DNA of 40,610 nucleotides, taken from contig NZ_BBPQ01000003.1 of assembly GCF_000787855.1 (NCBI RefSeq), positions 70,238 through 110,847 of the forward strand, given 5' to 3'. Positions 32,697 through 40,610 of the stretch are shown here, piece by piece (positions within the stretch are counted from its first letter, which is position 1; each line of letters opens with the position of its first letter). Source of the stretch: Streptacidiphilus anmyonensis (GTDB lineage Bacteria > Actinomycetota > Actinomycetes > Streptomycetales > Streptomycetaceae). The position numbers were made by a program, and so were the translations under genes. The notes below the pieces were generated by a model, which had not been told where the DNA came from, did not search any database, and worked only from the letters and a program-made list of their open reading frames with translations.

Positions 32697-33647
32697 GTGC
32701 GATCTCAGTCTGCTTCTCCCCGCTCCCGGTCCCGCTTCGCGCCGGACCGCCAGCTCACGGTGCGCATGGCCACCGTGGTCTTCCTGCTAGGCCTGCTCTA
32801 CGTCGTCTTCGCCGCGGTGCTCATCGCACTGCTGAAGTCGGCGGTGCTGGTCGTGGTCGTCGCCGGCGGGCTGCTCGCCGCCCAGTTCTGGTTCTCCGAC
32901 CGGATGGCGCTGTTCGCCCTCAAGGCGCACGAGGTCACGCCGGAGCAGGAACCCCGGCTGCATGGCGCCGTCGACCGGCTCTGCGCGCTCGCGGACATGC
33001 CGAAGCCGCGCCTGGCCGTCGCCGACACCGATCTGCCGAACGCCTTCGCCACCGGCCGCGACGCCGACCACGCCGTGCTCTGCGTGACCACCGGCATGCT
33101 GCGCCGTCTCGATGGCGACGAACTCGACGGGGTGCTCGCGCACGAGCTCTCCCACATCGCCCACCGGGACGTCGTGGTGATCACCGTCGCCTCGTTCCTC
33201 GGTGTGCTGGCCGGACTGGCCGTCCGGGTCGGCTTCTACTCCGGGCTGGTGGGCGGCCGTGCCCGCCGCGACCAGAACACGGCGCTGATCGTCGCCGCCG
33301 TGGTGGTGGTGTCGGCGGCGGTGTACGCGCTGAGCTTCATGATGATCCGCGCGCTCTCCCGATACCGCGAGTTCGCCGCGGACCGCTCCGCCGCCCAGCT
33401 GACCGGGCGCCCGTCGGCGCTGGCCTCCGCGCTGGTCAAGGTGAGCGGGACGGCCGCCCGGATCCCGACGAAGGACCTGCGCACCGCGCAGGCGTTCAGC
33501 GCCTTCCTCTTCGCCCCGGTGCCCACCGGACATGAGGGCGAGGGAGAGGGTGAGGGCAGGTTCGCCCAGCTGATGTCGACCCACCCCACGCTGCAGTCCC
33601 GCCTCGACGCGCTCGGGCGGATCTCCCACGACCTCGGCGAGGACTGA
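32697..33647 (+). CDS. htpX: M48 family metallopeptidase, HtpX-like
   Basis: A 316-residue membrane zinc peptidase for quality control of membrane proteins. Two N-terminal membrane helices (about 25-65), the zinc motif HELSH at 149-153, a further hydrophobic pair (162-185 and 196-217) and the third ligand Glu225 in REFAADR match HtpX. An acidic EGEGEGEG stretch lies near 280, and HPTLQSRLDAL closes the protein as in other M48B members. GGAGG at 32684-32688 supports the GTG. Its neighbours give no target. Confidence 0.9.
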   Translation: MRSQSASPRSRSRFAPDRQLTVRMATVVFLLGLLYVVFAAVLIALLKSAVLVVVVAGGLLAAQFWFSDRMALFALKAHEVTPEQEPRLHGAVDRLCALADMPKPRLAVADTDLPNAFATGRDADHAVLCVTTGMLRRLDGDELDGVLAHELSHIAHRDVVVITVASFLGVLAGLAVRVGFYSGLVGGRARRDQNTALIVAAVVVVSAAVYALSFMMIRALSRYREFAADRSAAQLTGRPSALASALVKVSGTAARIPTKDLRTAQAFSAFLFAPVPTGHEGEGEGEGRFAQLMSTHPTLQSRLDALGRISHDLGED

Positions 33648-33648
33648 C

Positions 33649-33703
33649 GGCTCGCGGTCTGAAAGGCTAGAGGTCTGGGGGCTCGGGGTCTGACGGCTCA
33701 GAG
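33649..33703. repeat. 15-bp tandem repeat at the HtpX/GNAT junction
   Basis: Units GGCTCGCGGTCTGAAA (33649), GGCTAGAGGTCTGGG (33665), GGCTCGGGGTCTGAC (33680) and partial GGCTCAGAG (33695). The last contains the TCA stop (33698-33700) of the convergent acetyltransferase. The array fills the whole intergenic space and no separate terminator hairpin is seen. Confidence 0.65.
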
Positions 33704-34153
33704 CGTGCGCGTCATGAAGGTGCTGAGCGGGTCGGGGCGGTAGTCGGCGAACGGCCCGCAGTCGGTGAAGCCGAACTTCGCGTAGAGGCTTCGTGCGGGC
33801 AGGAAGAAGTCGGCGGAGCCCGTCTCCAGGCTGATCCGTGAGAAGCCCGTGCGCCGTGCCTCCGCCAGGATGTGCTCCAGCAGGCGGGAGGCGACGCCGC
33901 CGCGCTTGCGGGCGACGGCCGTCCGCATCGACTTGAGCTCGGCGTGGTCGGCGTCCAGACGCCTGAGCGCGCCGCAGCCGATGATCTGGTCGCCGTCGTG
34001 GACGGACCAGAACGTGATCCCGGGGCGGCGCAGGCCGTCCAGATCGAGCGCGTGCTTGCTCTCCGGCGGTGAGATCTCCCGCATCTGCCGCACGTGCTCC
34101 TCGAGGAAGCCCGCGATCTGTGGACCTGACAGGTCGTCGACGACGATTCTCAT
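33698..34153 (-). CDS. GNAT family N-acetyltransferase
   Basis: A 151-residue acetyltransferase. The CoA pyrophosphate-binding segment is RTAVARKRGGVASRLLEHIL, a recognisable variant of the R/QxxGxG/A loop, followed by RISLETGSADFFLPARSLYAKFGF, the usual C-terminal signature. The N-terminal SPPESKHALDLDGLRRPGITFW and CGALRRLD place it in the group of YsnE/PsiE-like proteins. The ATG at 34153 matches the normal family start; an ATG at 34186 is possible. Substrate unknown. Confidence 0.88.
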   Translation of the reverse strand: MRIVVDDLSGPQIAGFLEEHVRQMREISPPESKHALDLDGLRRPGITFWSVHDGDQIIGCGALRRLDADHAELKSMRTAVARKRGGVASRLLEHILAEARRTGFSRISLETGSADFFLPARSLYAKFGFTDCGPFADYRPDPLSTFMTRTL

Positions 34154-34218
34154 GCCGGTGCGCACCTTCCCTTGCCGTACTGACATACAGACAAGTCGAC
34201 AGAGGTTTCCGGCTCGTT

Positions 34219-34259
34219 ACGACGTCGTTGCCGCGCCGTCCGGGTGACCCGGGTCGCCC
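34219..34259. promoter_or_regulatory. Two palindromes in the divergent GNAT/antiporter promoter region
   Basis: ACGACGTCGT (34219-34228) is a perfect 10-bp palindrome. GGGTGACCCGGGTCGCCC (34242-34259) is symmetric except for one base pair. Both lie between divergent starts at 34153 and 34320, where a shared regulator could act. Palindromes of this size are frequent in GC-rich DNA, so confidence is low. Confidence 0.3.
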
Positions 34260-34319
34260 CTGCGGCGGGGGCGTGTGAGCATCGGGTGGACCGGGTCAGG
34301 GCACGGAGGGAGCGGGCGG

Positions 34320-36092
34320 GTGCTGACCTCCGAACAGATCCTGGTCGGGGCGGGGCTCACGGTGGTGCTCGCCGTCGGCTCGCAGGTCCTCGCCTCCCGG
34401 CTGCGGATCCCGGCGATCATCGTGCTGCTCCCCGCCGGCTTCGCGGCAGGCGCCGCGACCACGTGGGTGCACCCTGACGAGCTCATCGGTCCGTCCTTCG
34501 TGCCGCTGGTCTCCCTCGCCGTCGCCGTCATCCTCTACGACGCCGGACTCGGCCTCGACCTGCGCCGCCTCACCGGCCACCCCCGCCGGACGGTCCGGCG
34601 GCTGGTCCTGTTCGGCACGCTGCTGACGCTGCCCGCCGCGGCCCTCCTCGCCGTGCCGCTGCTGGGGATCGGCGGCCAGGCCGCGACGATGCTCGGCGCG
34701 ATCCTGGTCGTCTCCGGGCCCACCGTCGTCGGACCGCTGCTCGCCTTCGTGCGCCCCACCGAGCGGGTGCAGCGGATCCTGCTCTGGGAGGGCTCGCTGA
34801 TCGACGCGGTCGGCGGCATTCTCGGGGCGCTCGTCTTCAGCGCGCTGGTCTCCGGCAAGGGCCGCTCGGTGCACGCGGCGGTCGGCGAGTTCCTGGCCAG
34901 CGCGGGCGTCGGCCTGCTCGGCGGCGCCGTGGGGGCGCTGCTGCTGTGGTGGCTGCTGAGCGTGCTGCGGCTCGACGAGATCCTGGGCACGACGGCCCAG
35001 CTCGCGGTGGTCGTCGGCGTGGCGGCGCTGTGCGACGCGTTCCGTGACGACGCCGGGCTGGTCTCCGCGATCGTCATGGGCGTGGCGGTGGCCAGCCTTT
35101 CCCACTACGACCTGCCGGTTCGTCAGCCGTTCTTCGAGACGCTGGTCTCGCTCGTGGTGGGGCTGCTGTTCGTGTCCATCTCCGCGTCGGTCACCCCAGC
35201 CTCCCTGCACCACGTCGTGCTGCCGGCACTCGGGCTGGCGGCCGTCCTGGTGGTGGCGGTCCGGCCGCTGGTGGCGGGGGTCTCCACGCTCGGCACGGAT
35301 CTGAGCCGGGGTGAGCGCGGCTTCCTCGCCTGGATGGCCCCGCGCGGCATCGTGGCCGCGTCCACGGCCGCGACGTTCTCCAGCGGCCTCGCGAGCGCGG
35401 GCGTCGGCGGCGCCCAGAAGATCCTTCCGGCCACCTTCGTGGTCATCGTGGCCACGGTCACCCTCTACGGCCTCACCGCGCTGCCGGTGGCCCGCCGCCT
35501 GCGCGTGGTGCGGCCGGCCAGGTCCCGGCCCCTGCTGGTCGGCGGCGCGCCGTGGGTCGTCGAGCTCGCGCGGGTGCTGCGCGAGGCGGGCGTGGAGGTC
35601 CTGCTCTGGGCGGCCCGCAGCGGCGAGCGGGAACGCGCGGCGGCGGCCGGCTTGGAGCTCGCCGAGGGCGAGCTGCTGGCCGCGGTCTCGGAGCGGGGCG
35701 CGGAGGAGCTGGGCCTGACGGCGGTCTTCCTGCTGGGCGAGGACGACGGGTTCAACGCGTTGGCCGCCGCGGTCATCGAGGGCGAGGGCCTGCCGGTCCA
35801 TCACCTCGGCTGTGTCCCCGACGGCGACGCCCCGGTGGTGGCGGACACGGGCCCCGCGCTCTTCGGCGGCGCGCTGGCCGGCGGCGCGGCCTCCGCGCTC
35901 CACGCCTCCGGCGCGCGCGTCACCACCCACCCCGCCGAGCAGCCGCTCCCGCGCGGGTACACCGCGCTGTTCACCGTCGACGCGAGGGGCGGGCTGACGC
36001 CCGCCACCGACCCGGCGTCCTGGACCCCGGCGGAGGCGGGCACGCTCATCGCCTTCGGCCCGACGGAACGTCCCGCCACCCGGGACGCATGA
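34320..36092 (+). CDS. Cation/proton antiporter (CPA family) with C-terminal Rossmann-like domain
   Basis: A 590-residue antiporter. About twelve hydrophobic helices fill the first 400 residues, with ILYDAGLGLDLRRL, SGPTVVGPLLAFVRPTERV, EGSLIDAVGGILGALVF and APRGIVAAS, matching NhaP/KefB-like Na+(K+)/H+ exchangers; the paired acidic residues in the EGSLIDAVG helix are the likely ion site. After residue 415 comes a soluble domain (RPLLVGGAPWVVELARVLREAG, VEVLLWAA) resembling a TrkA-N fold, but its nucleotide loop GGAPWV is not the standard GxGxxG, so ligand binding is doubtful. GTG 34320 has GGAGGG nine bases upstream; GTG 34275 is possible. Confidence 0.85.
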   Translation: MLTSEQILVGAGLTVVLAVGSQVLASRLRIPAIIVLLPAGFAAGAATTWVHPDELIGPSFVPLVSLAVAVILYDAGLGLDLRRLTGHPRRTVRRLVLFGTLLTLPAAALLAVPLLGIGGQAATMLGAILVVSGPTVVGPLLAFVRPTERVQRILLWEGSLIDAVGGILGALVFSALVSGKGRSVHAAVGEFLASAGVGLLGGAVGALLLWWLLSVLRLDEILGTTAQLAVVVGVAALCDAFRDDAGLVSAIVMGVAVASLSHYDLPVRQPFFETLVSLVVGLLFVSISASVTPASLHHVVLPALGLAAVLVVAVRPLVAGVSTLGTDLSRGERGFLAWMAPRGIVAASTAATFSSGLASAGVGGAQKILPATFVVIVATVTLYGLTALPVARRLRVVRPARSRPLLVGGAPWVVELARVLREAGVEVLLWAARSGERERAAAAGLELAEGELLAAVSERGAEELGLTAVFLLGEDDGFNALAAAVIEGEGLPVHHLGCVPDGDAPVVADTGPALFGGALAGGAASALHASGARVTTHPAEQPLPRGYTALFTVDARGGLTPATDPASWTPAEAGTLIAFGPTERPATRDA

Positions 36093-36125
36093 AGAACCAC
36101 CTGGGCAGGGGCTCCCCGACTGGCG

Positions 36126-36344
36126 TCAGCCGGTGGTCTCGTCCAGGCGGAAGCCGACCTTGAGGCCGACCTGGAACTGCTTGACCTCGCCGTTCTCGAT
36201 CGAGCCGCGGATCTGGGTGACCTCGAACCAGTCCAGGCCGTGCAGGGTCCTCGCCGCGCGTCCGAGCGCACTGCGGATGGCGGCGTCGACGCCGTCCGCG
36301 GACGTGCCGACGATCTCGGTGACGCGGTAGGTGTGGTCGCTCAT
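36126..36344 (-). CDS. Dodecin (flavin storage protein)
   Basis: A 72-residue dodecin, which assembles as a hollow dodecamer and binds flavins (FMN or riboflavin in pairs). It has the beta-alpha-beta-beta pattern with TYRVTEIVGTS, the helix DAAIRSALGRAARTL, the stacking Trp39 in LDWFEVTQIRG and KQFQVGLKVGFRL. The ATG at 36344 follows GGAGG by six bases; longer forms have no ribosome binding site. It is convergent with the antiporter (33-base gap) and divergent from the lipoprotein. Confidence 0.93.
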   Translation of the reverse strand: MSDHTYRVTEIVGTSADGVDAAIRSALGRAARTLHGLDWFEVTQIRGSIENGEVKQFQVGLKVGFRLDETTG

Positions 36345-36480
36345 CTCAGCCTCCATCGAAGGGCAGCTCACTCCACCTTCGCGCAGAGCGTCACGGCCCG
36401 CCACGCGGGCGGTGCTCACCCGGACGGCGCGGCCGGGCTGCGGCGCGGGAGGGGCGAGCCTAGCGTCGGATCAGGGCCGA

Positions 36481-36502
36481 GAGGCTCGTGTCGCCGAGCC
36501 TC
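36481..36502 (+). other. Leader hairpin abutting the lipoprotein ribosome binding site
   Basis: GAGGCTCG and CGAGCCTC form a perfect 8-bp stem with a 6-base loop (TGTCGC) that ends directly at the GGGAGGAA ribosome binding site (36503-36510). TAGCGT at 36461 may be a -10 element. The position suggests an mRNA-stabilising or translation-tuning element in a short leader. Confidence 0.45.
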
Positions 36503-36515
36503 GGGAGGAACGCAG

Positions 36516-36854
36516 ATGTCCCGCAGCCGATCCGTCGCCGTCCTGCTGGGCGGGGCCGTGCTCGTCGTGGCGCTGGCCGGGTGCTCGGACCCGCCGCAGG
36601 GGACGGTGACGGCGACCAACGTCGACGGGACCGTCGTGCAGATCCTCTCGAACCCGACCGCGACCGCCTGCCACCGCTTCGCGCCCATCGGCGTGACGAC
36701 GGTGATGAACGGCACCATCGCCGACATGCGTCTTTACTCGTCGACGAACTGCACCGGCACCAACGTCTACCTCTCCACCAACACCTCCGTCGGCGCCTCC
36801 AAGCCGAGCGGGCTCGGCCAGATCTACCGCAGCTTCTCCTTCGTCGGTCAGTAG
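36516..36854 (+). CDS. Small secreted lipoprotein
   Basis: A 112-residue protein with a Sec-type signal peptide and a lipobox ALAGC, lipidated Cys23. The mature part is about 90 residues, rich in Thr, Ser and Asn with two further cysteines (ACHRF and NCTGT), probably a disulfide in a small beta-rich domain (RLYSSTNCTGTNVYLSTNTS). The latter resembles streptomycete small secreted peptides with a SxxNCTG segment. No function is known to me. The ATG at 36516 is backed by GGGAGGAA. It is convergent with the ABC operon at a 13-base gap. Confidence 0.75.
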   Translation: MSRSRSVAVLLGGAVLVVALAGCSDPPQGTVTATNVDGTVVQILSNPTATACHRFAPIGVTTVMNGTIADMRLYSSTNCTGTNVYLSTNTSVGASKPSGLGQIYRSFSFVGQ

Positions 36855-36875
36855 CGGTCAGTAGTGGTCAGCCGG
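36846..36875. repeat. 10-bp tandem repeat spanning two stop codons
   Basis: GGTCAGTAGC (36846), GGTCAGTAGT (36856) and GGTCAGCCGG (36866). The lipoprotein TAG stop (36852-36854) is in unit 1 and the TCA stop of the convergent ABC ATPase (36868-36870) is in unit 3. Each unit carries both potential stops, one for each strand. Confidence 0.65.
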
Positions 36876-38460
36876 CGGTGACCGCGTCCAGACGCGGCAC
36901 CGCGTCCAGCAGAGCCCGGGTGTACTCGTGCTGAGGTCGCGTCAGCTCCGCTGCCGCCAGGGTCTCCACGACCTCGCCCTTGCGCATCACCGCCACCCGG
37001 TCGCTCACCGAGCGCACCACGGCCAGGTCGTGGGCGATGAAGACGAGGGTCAGCTCGAACTCCTCGCGCAGCTCCCGCAGCAGCGAGACGACCTGGGCCT
37101 GGGTCGTGACGTCCAGCGCCGAGACCGGCTCGTCGCAGACGACCAGCTTGGGCCGCAGGATCAACGCGCGGGCGATCGCCGCGCGCTGGCGCTGACCGCC
37201 GGAGAGCTCGTGCGGGTAGCGGTCCGCGTGCGCGGCATCGAGGCCGACGCGTTCGAGCAGGGCGACCGCCTCGGCCCGCAGCTTCGCCTCGTCGCGCCCG
37301 CCGTGCACCCGCAGCGGCTCGGCGACCGAGTCGCCGATCAGGCGCCGCGGGTTGAGCGAGGAGGTCGGGTCCTGGAAGACCATCTGCAGCTCGTGGCGGC
37401 GACGTCGCAGCTCGCGGCCGCGCCACGAGGCAAGGTCCTGGCCGTCGAAGCGGACGGTCCCGCTCGTCGGGTCCTGCAGCCGGACCAGGGCGCGGCCGAG
37501 CGTGGACTTGCCCGAACCGGACTCCCCGACGACGCCCAGCGTCTCGCCCCGACGCACCGTCAGGTCCACGCCGCGCAGAGCCTGGACGGAACCGAAGTCG
37601 ACCCGCAGTCCGGCCGTCTCGACGAGCACGTCGTCCGCCGCAGGCGCCTGGCGCTCCGGCAGCGGGGCGTCGAGACGCGGCACGGCCCGCAGCAGGGCCT
37701 GCGTGTAGGGGTGTTCGGGGCGGCCGAGCAACCGCGCGGTCGCGCCCCGCTCGACGGCGCGGCCCTGACGCAGCACCACGACCTCGTCGGCCAGGCCGCC
37801 GACCACGCCCACGTCGTGGCTGACGAGCACCAGCGCCATGCCGGTCTCCTGGCGCAACTCGTCCAGCAGGCGCAGGATCTGCGCCTGGACGGTCACGTCC
37901 AGCGCCGTCGTCGGCTCGTCCGCGACCAGGACGCGCGGACGCAGGGCGAGCGCCATGGCGATCAGCACGCGCTGGCGCATCCCGCCCGAGAACTGGTGCG
38001 GGTAGTCCCGGGCCCGCTTCGGGTCGATGCCGACGCGGTCCAGCACCTCGGCCGTGCGCTGCCTGGCCTCGGCGCGTGAGGCGCCGGTGTGCAGGCGGTA
38101 GGCGGCGGCGATCTGGGCGCCGACCCGACGGTAGGGGTCGAGGCTGGTCAGCGGCTCCTGGAAGACCATGGCCAGCTCGGGCCCGCGCACGGTGCGCAGC
38201 TCGGCGTCGCCCGCCTGGTTGAGGTCCAGGACGGGGCGGTCGGCCCGGTGCAGCAGGATGCCGCCCTCGACCCGCGTCCGCGTCCCGCGGTGCAGGCCGA
38301 GCAGCGCGAGCGCAGCGGCGGACTTGCCCGAGCCGGACTCGCCGACCAGGCCCAGCACCTGACCGGCCGCCAGCTCGAAGGAGAGGCCGTCGAGGGCGGT
38401 GACCGGTCCGGGGTGGGTCACCCGCAGGTCTTCGACCCGCAGAACGAGGTCGTGGGTCAT
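36868..38460 (-). CDS. Oligopeptide-type ABC transporter, fused double ATPase
   Basis: A 530-residue protein with two complete ABC ATPases equivalent to OppD and OppF. Unit 1: Walker A GESGSGKS at 40-47, Q-loop FQEP, signature FSGGMRQR at 157-164, Walker B LVADEP. Unit 2: GESGSGKS at 312-319, [19 protein letters not shown] at 419-426, [18 protein letters not shown]. Both halves carry the Opp-type C-terminal [12 protein letters not shown] segment. The ATG at 38460 is two bases after the permease stop, with AGGA upstream inside it. It powers uptake of peptides, or possibly nickel or sugars. Confidence 0.93.
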   Translation of the reverse strand: MTHDLVLRVEDLRVTHPGPVTALDGLSFELAAGQVLGLVGESGSGKSAAALALLGLHRGTRTRVEGGILLHRADRPVLDLNQAGDAELRTVRGPELAMVFQEPLTSLDPYRRVGAQIAAAYRLHTGASRAEARQRTAEVLDRVGIDPKRARDYPHQFSGGMRQRVLIAMALALRPRVLVADEPTTALDVTVQAQILRLLDELRQETGMALVLVSHDVGVVGGLADEVVVLRQGRAVERGATARLLGRPEHPYTQALLRAVPRLDAPLPERQAPAADDVLVETAGLRVDFGSVQALRGVDLTVRRGETLGVVGESGSGKSTLGRALVRLQDPTSGTVRFDGQDLASWRGRELRRRRHELQMVFQDPTSSLNPRRLIGDSVAEPLRVHGGRDEAKLRAEAVALLERVGLDAAHADRYPHELSGGQRQRAAIARALILRPKLVVCDEPVSALDVTTQAQVVSLLRELREEFELTLVFIAHDLAVVRSVSDRVAVMRKGEVVETLAAAELTRPQHEYTRALLDAVPRLDAVTAG

Positions 38461-38462
38461 GG

Positions 38463-39449
38463 TCAGATCCTGACTCGGGGGTCGAGCGCCGCGTGCAGCA
38501 GGTCGGCGACGGTGTTGGCGACGACGATCAGTGCTCCGGCCAGCAGGGTGATCCCGCAGACCACCGGCAGGTCGACGGTGCCCGCCGACTCGACCGCCAG
38601 CTTGCCGAGGCCCGGCAGGCCGAACATGGTCTCGGTGAAGACGGCTCCGGCCAGCACCATGCCGATGTCCATCGCCGCCACCGTCACCACGGTCGGCAGC
38701 GCGCCGCGCACGGCGTGCCGCAGCACGATCCGCCGCTCCGGGTAGCCGTAGGCGCGCAGGGTGCGGATGTGGTCCTGGTTCAGCGTCTCGAGGACCCCGG
38801 CCCGGGTGAGCCGGGTGTACCCGGCGGCCGAGACCAGCGCGATGGCCAGCCACGGCAGCAGCAGGTTCTGCGCCCACTGCACCGGATCCTCGGTGATCGG
38901 CACGTAGTTGGGGAACGGCAGGACCTGGAGCCAGACGCAGGCGCCCATGAGCAGCAGCAGCGCCATCACGAACACCGGCGTCGAACCGAGGGTCAGGATC
39001 ACGGTGTTGGTGATCCGGTCGCGCCAGCGGCCGGGCTTCAGCGCGGCGAAGAGGCCGGTGCCGATGCCGAGCAGCAGCCACAGCGCGGCCGAGCCGAGCG
39101 CGAGCGAGACGTCGACCGGCAGCCGGTCCAGCAGCATCTGGGTGACGGCCTCGTTGCTCTGGTACGAGTACCCGAGGCAGGGCGCGGAGCACCACACCGT
39201 GGACGGGCCGGTGCTGAAGCTGTGACCGAGCACCAGCGTGGTGAGGAACGTCCAGAACTGCCGCACCACCGGCTGGTCGGTGCCGAGCGCATGGCGCACC
39301 TGGGCGAGCTGCGGAGCGGTGCAGCCCTTGCCGCAGGCGAGCTGCGCCGGGTCGCCGGGCATGGCGTAGAACAGCAGGTAGGTCAGCGCGGCGAGGGCCA
39401 GCAGTACGGCGGCTGCGCCGAGCAGACGGCGGAGCAGGAAGCGGATCAC
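38463..39449 (-). CDS. ABC transporter permease, DppB/OppB type
   Basis: A 328-residue permease with about six membrane helices. The N-terminus (MIRFLLRRLLGAAAVLLALAALTYLLF read from GTG in two parts) and the EAA-like loop TLRAYGYPERRIVLRHAVRGALP are typical. An enlarged extracytoplasmic part contains two cysteine pairs (ACGKGC and CSAPC), which could form disulfides and which I recall from related actinobacterial permeases. The GTG at 39449 overlaps the stop of the preceding gene as GTGA. It forms the membrane channel with the DppC-type partner. Confidence 0.9.
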   Translation of the reverse strand: MIRFLLRRLLGAAAVLLALAALTYLLFYAMPGDPAQLACGKGCTAPQLAQVRHALGTDQPVVRQFWTFLTTLVLGHSFSTGPSTVWCSAPCLGYSYQSNEAVTQMLLDRLPVDVSLALGSAALWLLLGIGTGLFAALKPGRWRDRITNTVILTLGSTPVFVMALLLLMGACVWLQVLPFPNYVPITEDPVQWAQNLLLPWLAIALVSAAGYTRLTRAGVLETLNQDHIRTLRAYGYPERRIVLRHAVRGALPTVVTVAAMDIGMVLAGAVFTETMFGLPGLGKLAVESAGTVDLPVVCGITLLAGALIVVANTVADLLHAALDPRVRI

Positions 39450-40610
39450 TGGCCTTCGCCCTTCGTGCCGACGGGGTGGGCGGAGTGTGCGGGGTTGTTG
39501 TCGGTCCGCGCGGCGGGTGTCCCGGGAGCCGAGTCCCCGGCCGGTGCGTTCGCGTCGACCCCGGGCGCGGCGGAGGCGCCGGGCCCGGACGCGACGGCGC
39601 CGCGCGCCGAGGGCTCGCGGGCCGGGGCCGGGATGAGCGCGGCAGGCCGCGTCGCCTTCGCCTCCGACCCGGCCCGCTCCGCCTTCTCGGCCTGCGCCGC
39701 CTTCCGGCGGCGGCGCTTTGCCGCAGGCGGTGCGGACTTGGGGTCGAAGGCGACCCGGAGGGCCTCGCCCAGGCCGGCGAAGGCCAGGACGCAGACGAGC
39801 AGGGTCAGCGCCGGGATCAGCACATAGGTCGGGTCGACCTGGAACCACGTCGTGGCCGTGGAGAGCATCTGCCCCCAGGAGGACGTCGGCGGTCGGACGC
39901 CGAGGCCCAGGAAGGACAGGCCCGCCTCGGCCACCATGTTCTGCGGCAGCACGATCGCCGTGTAGGTGGCCACCGGTGCGACCAGGCCCGGCAGGATCTC
40001 GCGGCGCGCGATGCGCCACGTGCTCGCGCCGGTCAGGACCGCCGCCGAGACGTACTCGCGCTCGCGCAGCACCCGCGTCTCCGCGCGGACGATGCGCGCG
40101 ATCGGCGCCCAGCCCAGGCCGGACAGGATCAGGCCCAGCAACAGCGGTCGCGGGAAGGACTGCGGGACGACCGCCAGCAGCGCGATCGAGAAGAAGAAGG
40201 TCGGCAGCGCCAGCGCCAGGTCGGTGACCCGGCTGAGCAGCGCGTCGGCCCACCGGCCGCCGAGGCCGGCGGCGAGGCCGACGAGCAGGCCCAGCAGCAG
40301 CTGGCCCAGGGTCGCGCCGACCGCGACGCCGAGGGAGACCCGGGCGCCGTAGACGAGACGCGCGAACAGGTCGCGGCCGGTGGTGGGTTCGACGCCGAGC
40401 CAGTGCTGGGCGCTGATCCCGCCGAAGGCGCCGTTCGGGCTGCCTCCGGTCGCGGAGTTGAGCAGGGTGTCGTGGAAGGAGTTCGGGTCCTGGCCCTCCA
40501 GCGCGGCGAGCCAGGGCGCGGTCAGCGCGACCAGGACGAGCATGCCGACGGTGACCAGGGCGGCCCGCCCGCCGGGGCGGGCCCACAGCCGGGTCCGGAC
40601 GGCGGTCGCG
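39446..40610 (-). CDS. ABC transporter permease, DppC/OppC type (partial, runs off right edge)
   Basis: At least 387 residues. The frame stays open beyond the ATG at 40543 to the window edge, reading RLWARPGG then RAALVTVGMLVLVAL, a normal DppC N-terminus, so the gene starts outside. Membrane helices, ISAQHWLGVEPTTGRDLFARL, and the EAA loop AAVLTGASTWRIARREILP are canonical. After the usual end (RVAFDPKSAPP) there is an unusual tail of about 100 residues: basic (KRRRRKAAQAEKAER), then Ala/Pro/Gly-rich. A substrate-binding protein would be expected just outside the window. Confidence 0.9.
   Translation of the reverse strand, partial: ATAVRTRLWARPGGRAALVTVGMLVLVALTAPWLAALEGQDPNSFHDTLLNSATGGSPNGAFGGISAQHWLGVEPTTGRDLFARLVYGARVSLGVAVGATLGQLLLGLLVGLAAGLGGRWADALLSRVTDLALALPTFFFSIALLAVVPQSFPRPLLLGLILSGLGWAPIARIVRAETRVLREREYVSAAVLTGASTWRIARREILPGLVAPVATYTAIVLPQNMVAEAGLSFLGLGVRPPTSSWGQMLSTATTWFQVDPTYVLIPALTLLVCVLAFAGLGEALRVAFDPKSAPPAAKRRRRKAAQAEKAERAGSEAKATRPAALIPAPAREPSARGAVASGPGASAAPGVDANAPAGDSAPGTPAARTDNNPAHSAHPVGTKGEGQ

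Noticed and set aside
39450-40586. Extension of the DppB-type permease frame upstream to 40586
   Set aside because: It runs through the DppC coding region in another frame. The GTG at 39449 with a 4-base overlap and a normal OppB N-terminus is the real start.
1-40610. CRISPR array, tRNA, rRNA or phage attachment site
   Set aside because: No repeat-spacer periodicity, no cloverleaf or CCA-ended tRNA-like sequence, and no integrase gene. The tandem repeats found are directly adjacent without spacers.

Overview
The window is very GC-rich DNA with GTG, TTG and possibly CTG starts and strong GC bias at third codon positions. Its gene families are typical of streptomycete-like actinobacteria: an XRE/NB-ARC/TPR regulator, a DUF574 (Methyltransf_19) methyltransferase, a GAP/SLAP membrane protein, an ECF42 sigma factor with its DGPF partner, a PAS-GAF-SpoIIE phosphatase, a GH15 enzyme and a DUF2252 protein. 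I infer Streptomycetaceae or a close relative (Streptomyces, Kitasatospora, Streptacidiphilus); the genus cannot be read from the sequence. I see no rRNA, tRNA, CRISPR array, intact insertion sequence or replication origin.

Left part (1-10 kb). A DUF1275 membrane protein is followed by a large STAND-type regulator on the minus strand. Divergent from it lie a type II NADH dehydrogenase, an aldehyde dehydrogenase, a quinone oxidoreductase and a glutamate decarboxylase. An 18-base element with a 12-bp perfect palindrome stands before the first and third of these, a clear variant before the second, and an inverted fragment at the fourth start codon. This looks like a small undescribed redox/aldehyde regulon, and it is my lead finding.

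Middle-left (10-18 kb). A remnant of an IS21-like transposase is followed by a FUSC-type membrane protein, a GH15 glucoamylase/trehalase-like enzyme, a DUF2252 protein, a GAP-family membrane protein, a DUF574 methyltransferase preceded by phased GATC repeats, and an intracellular papain-fold protein.

Middle (18-28 kb). An ECF42 sigma factor and its DGPF/YciI-like partner form an operon with a recognisable ECF42-type promoter. A phosphatase with a heavily expanded PAS domain, a secreted beta-helix protein, a divergent MarR/SDR pair with two operator-like repeats, and an operon of a zinc-ribbon protein with PHP-type DNA polymerase X follow.

Right part (28-40.6 kb). This holds a membrane-anchored HhH protein, an MgtA-like P-type ATPase that has lost several canonical catalytic motifs, a DEDDh exonuclease, an HtpX-like protease, a GNAT acetyltransferase, a cation/proton antiporter, dodecin, a small lipoprotein, and an oligopeptide-type ABC operon that runs off the right edge. 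Several gene 3' ends here carry short tandem repeats that contain or duplicate the stop codon.
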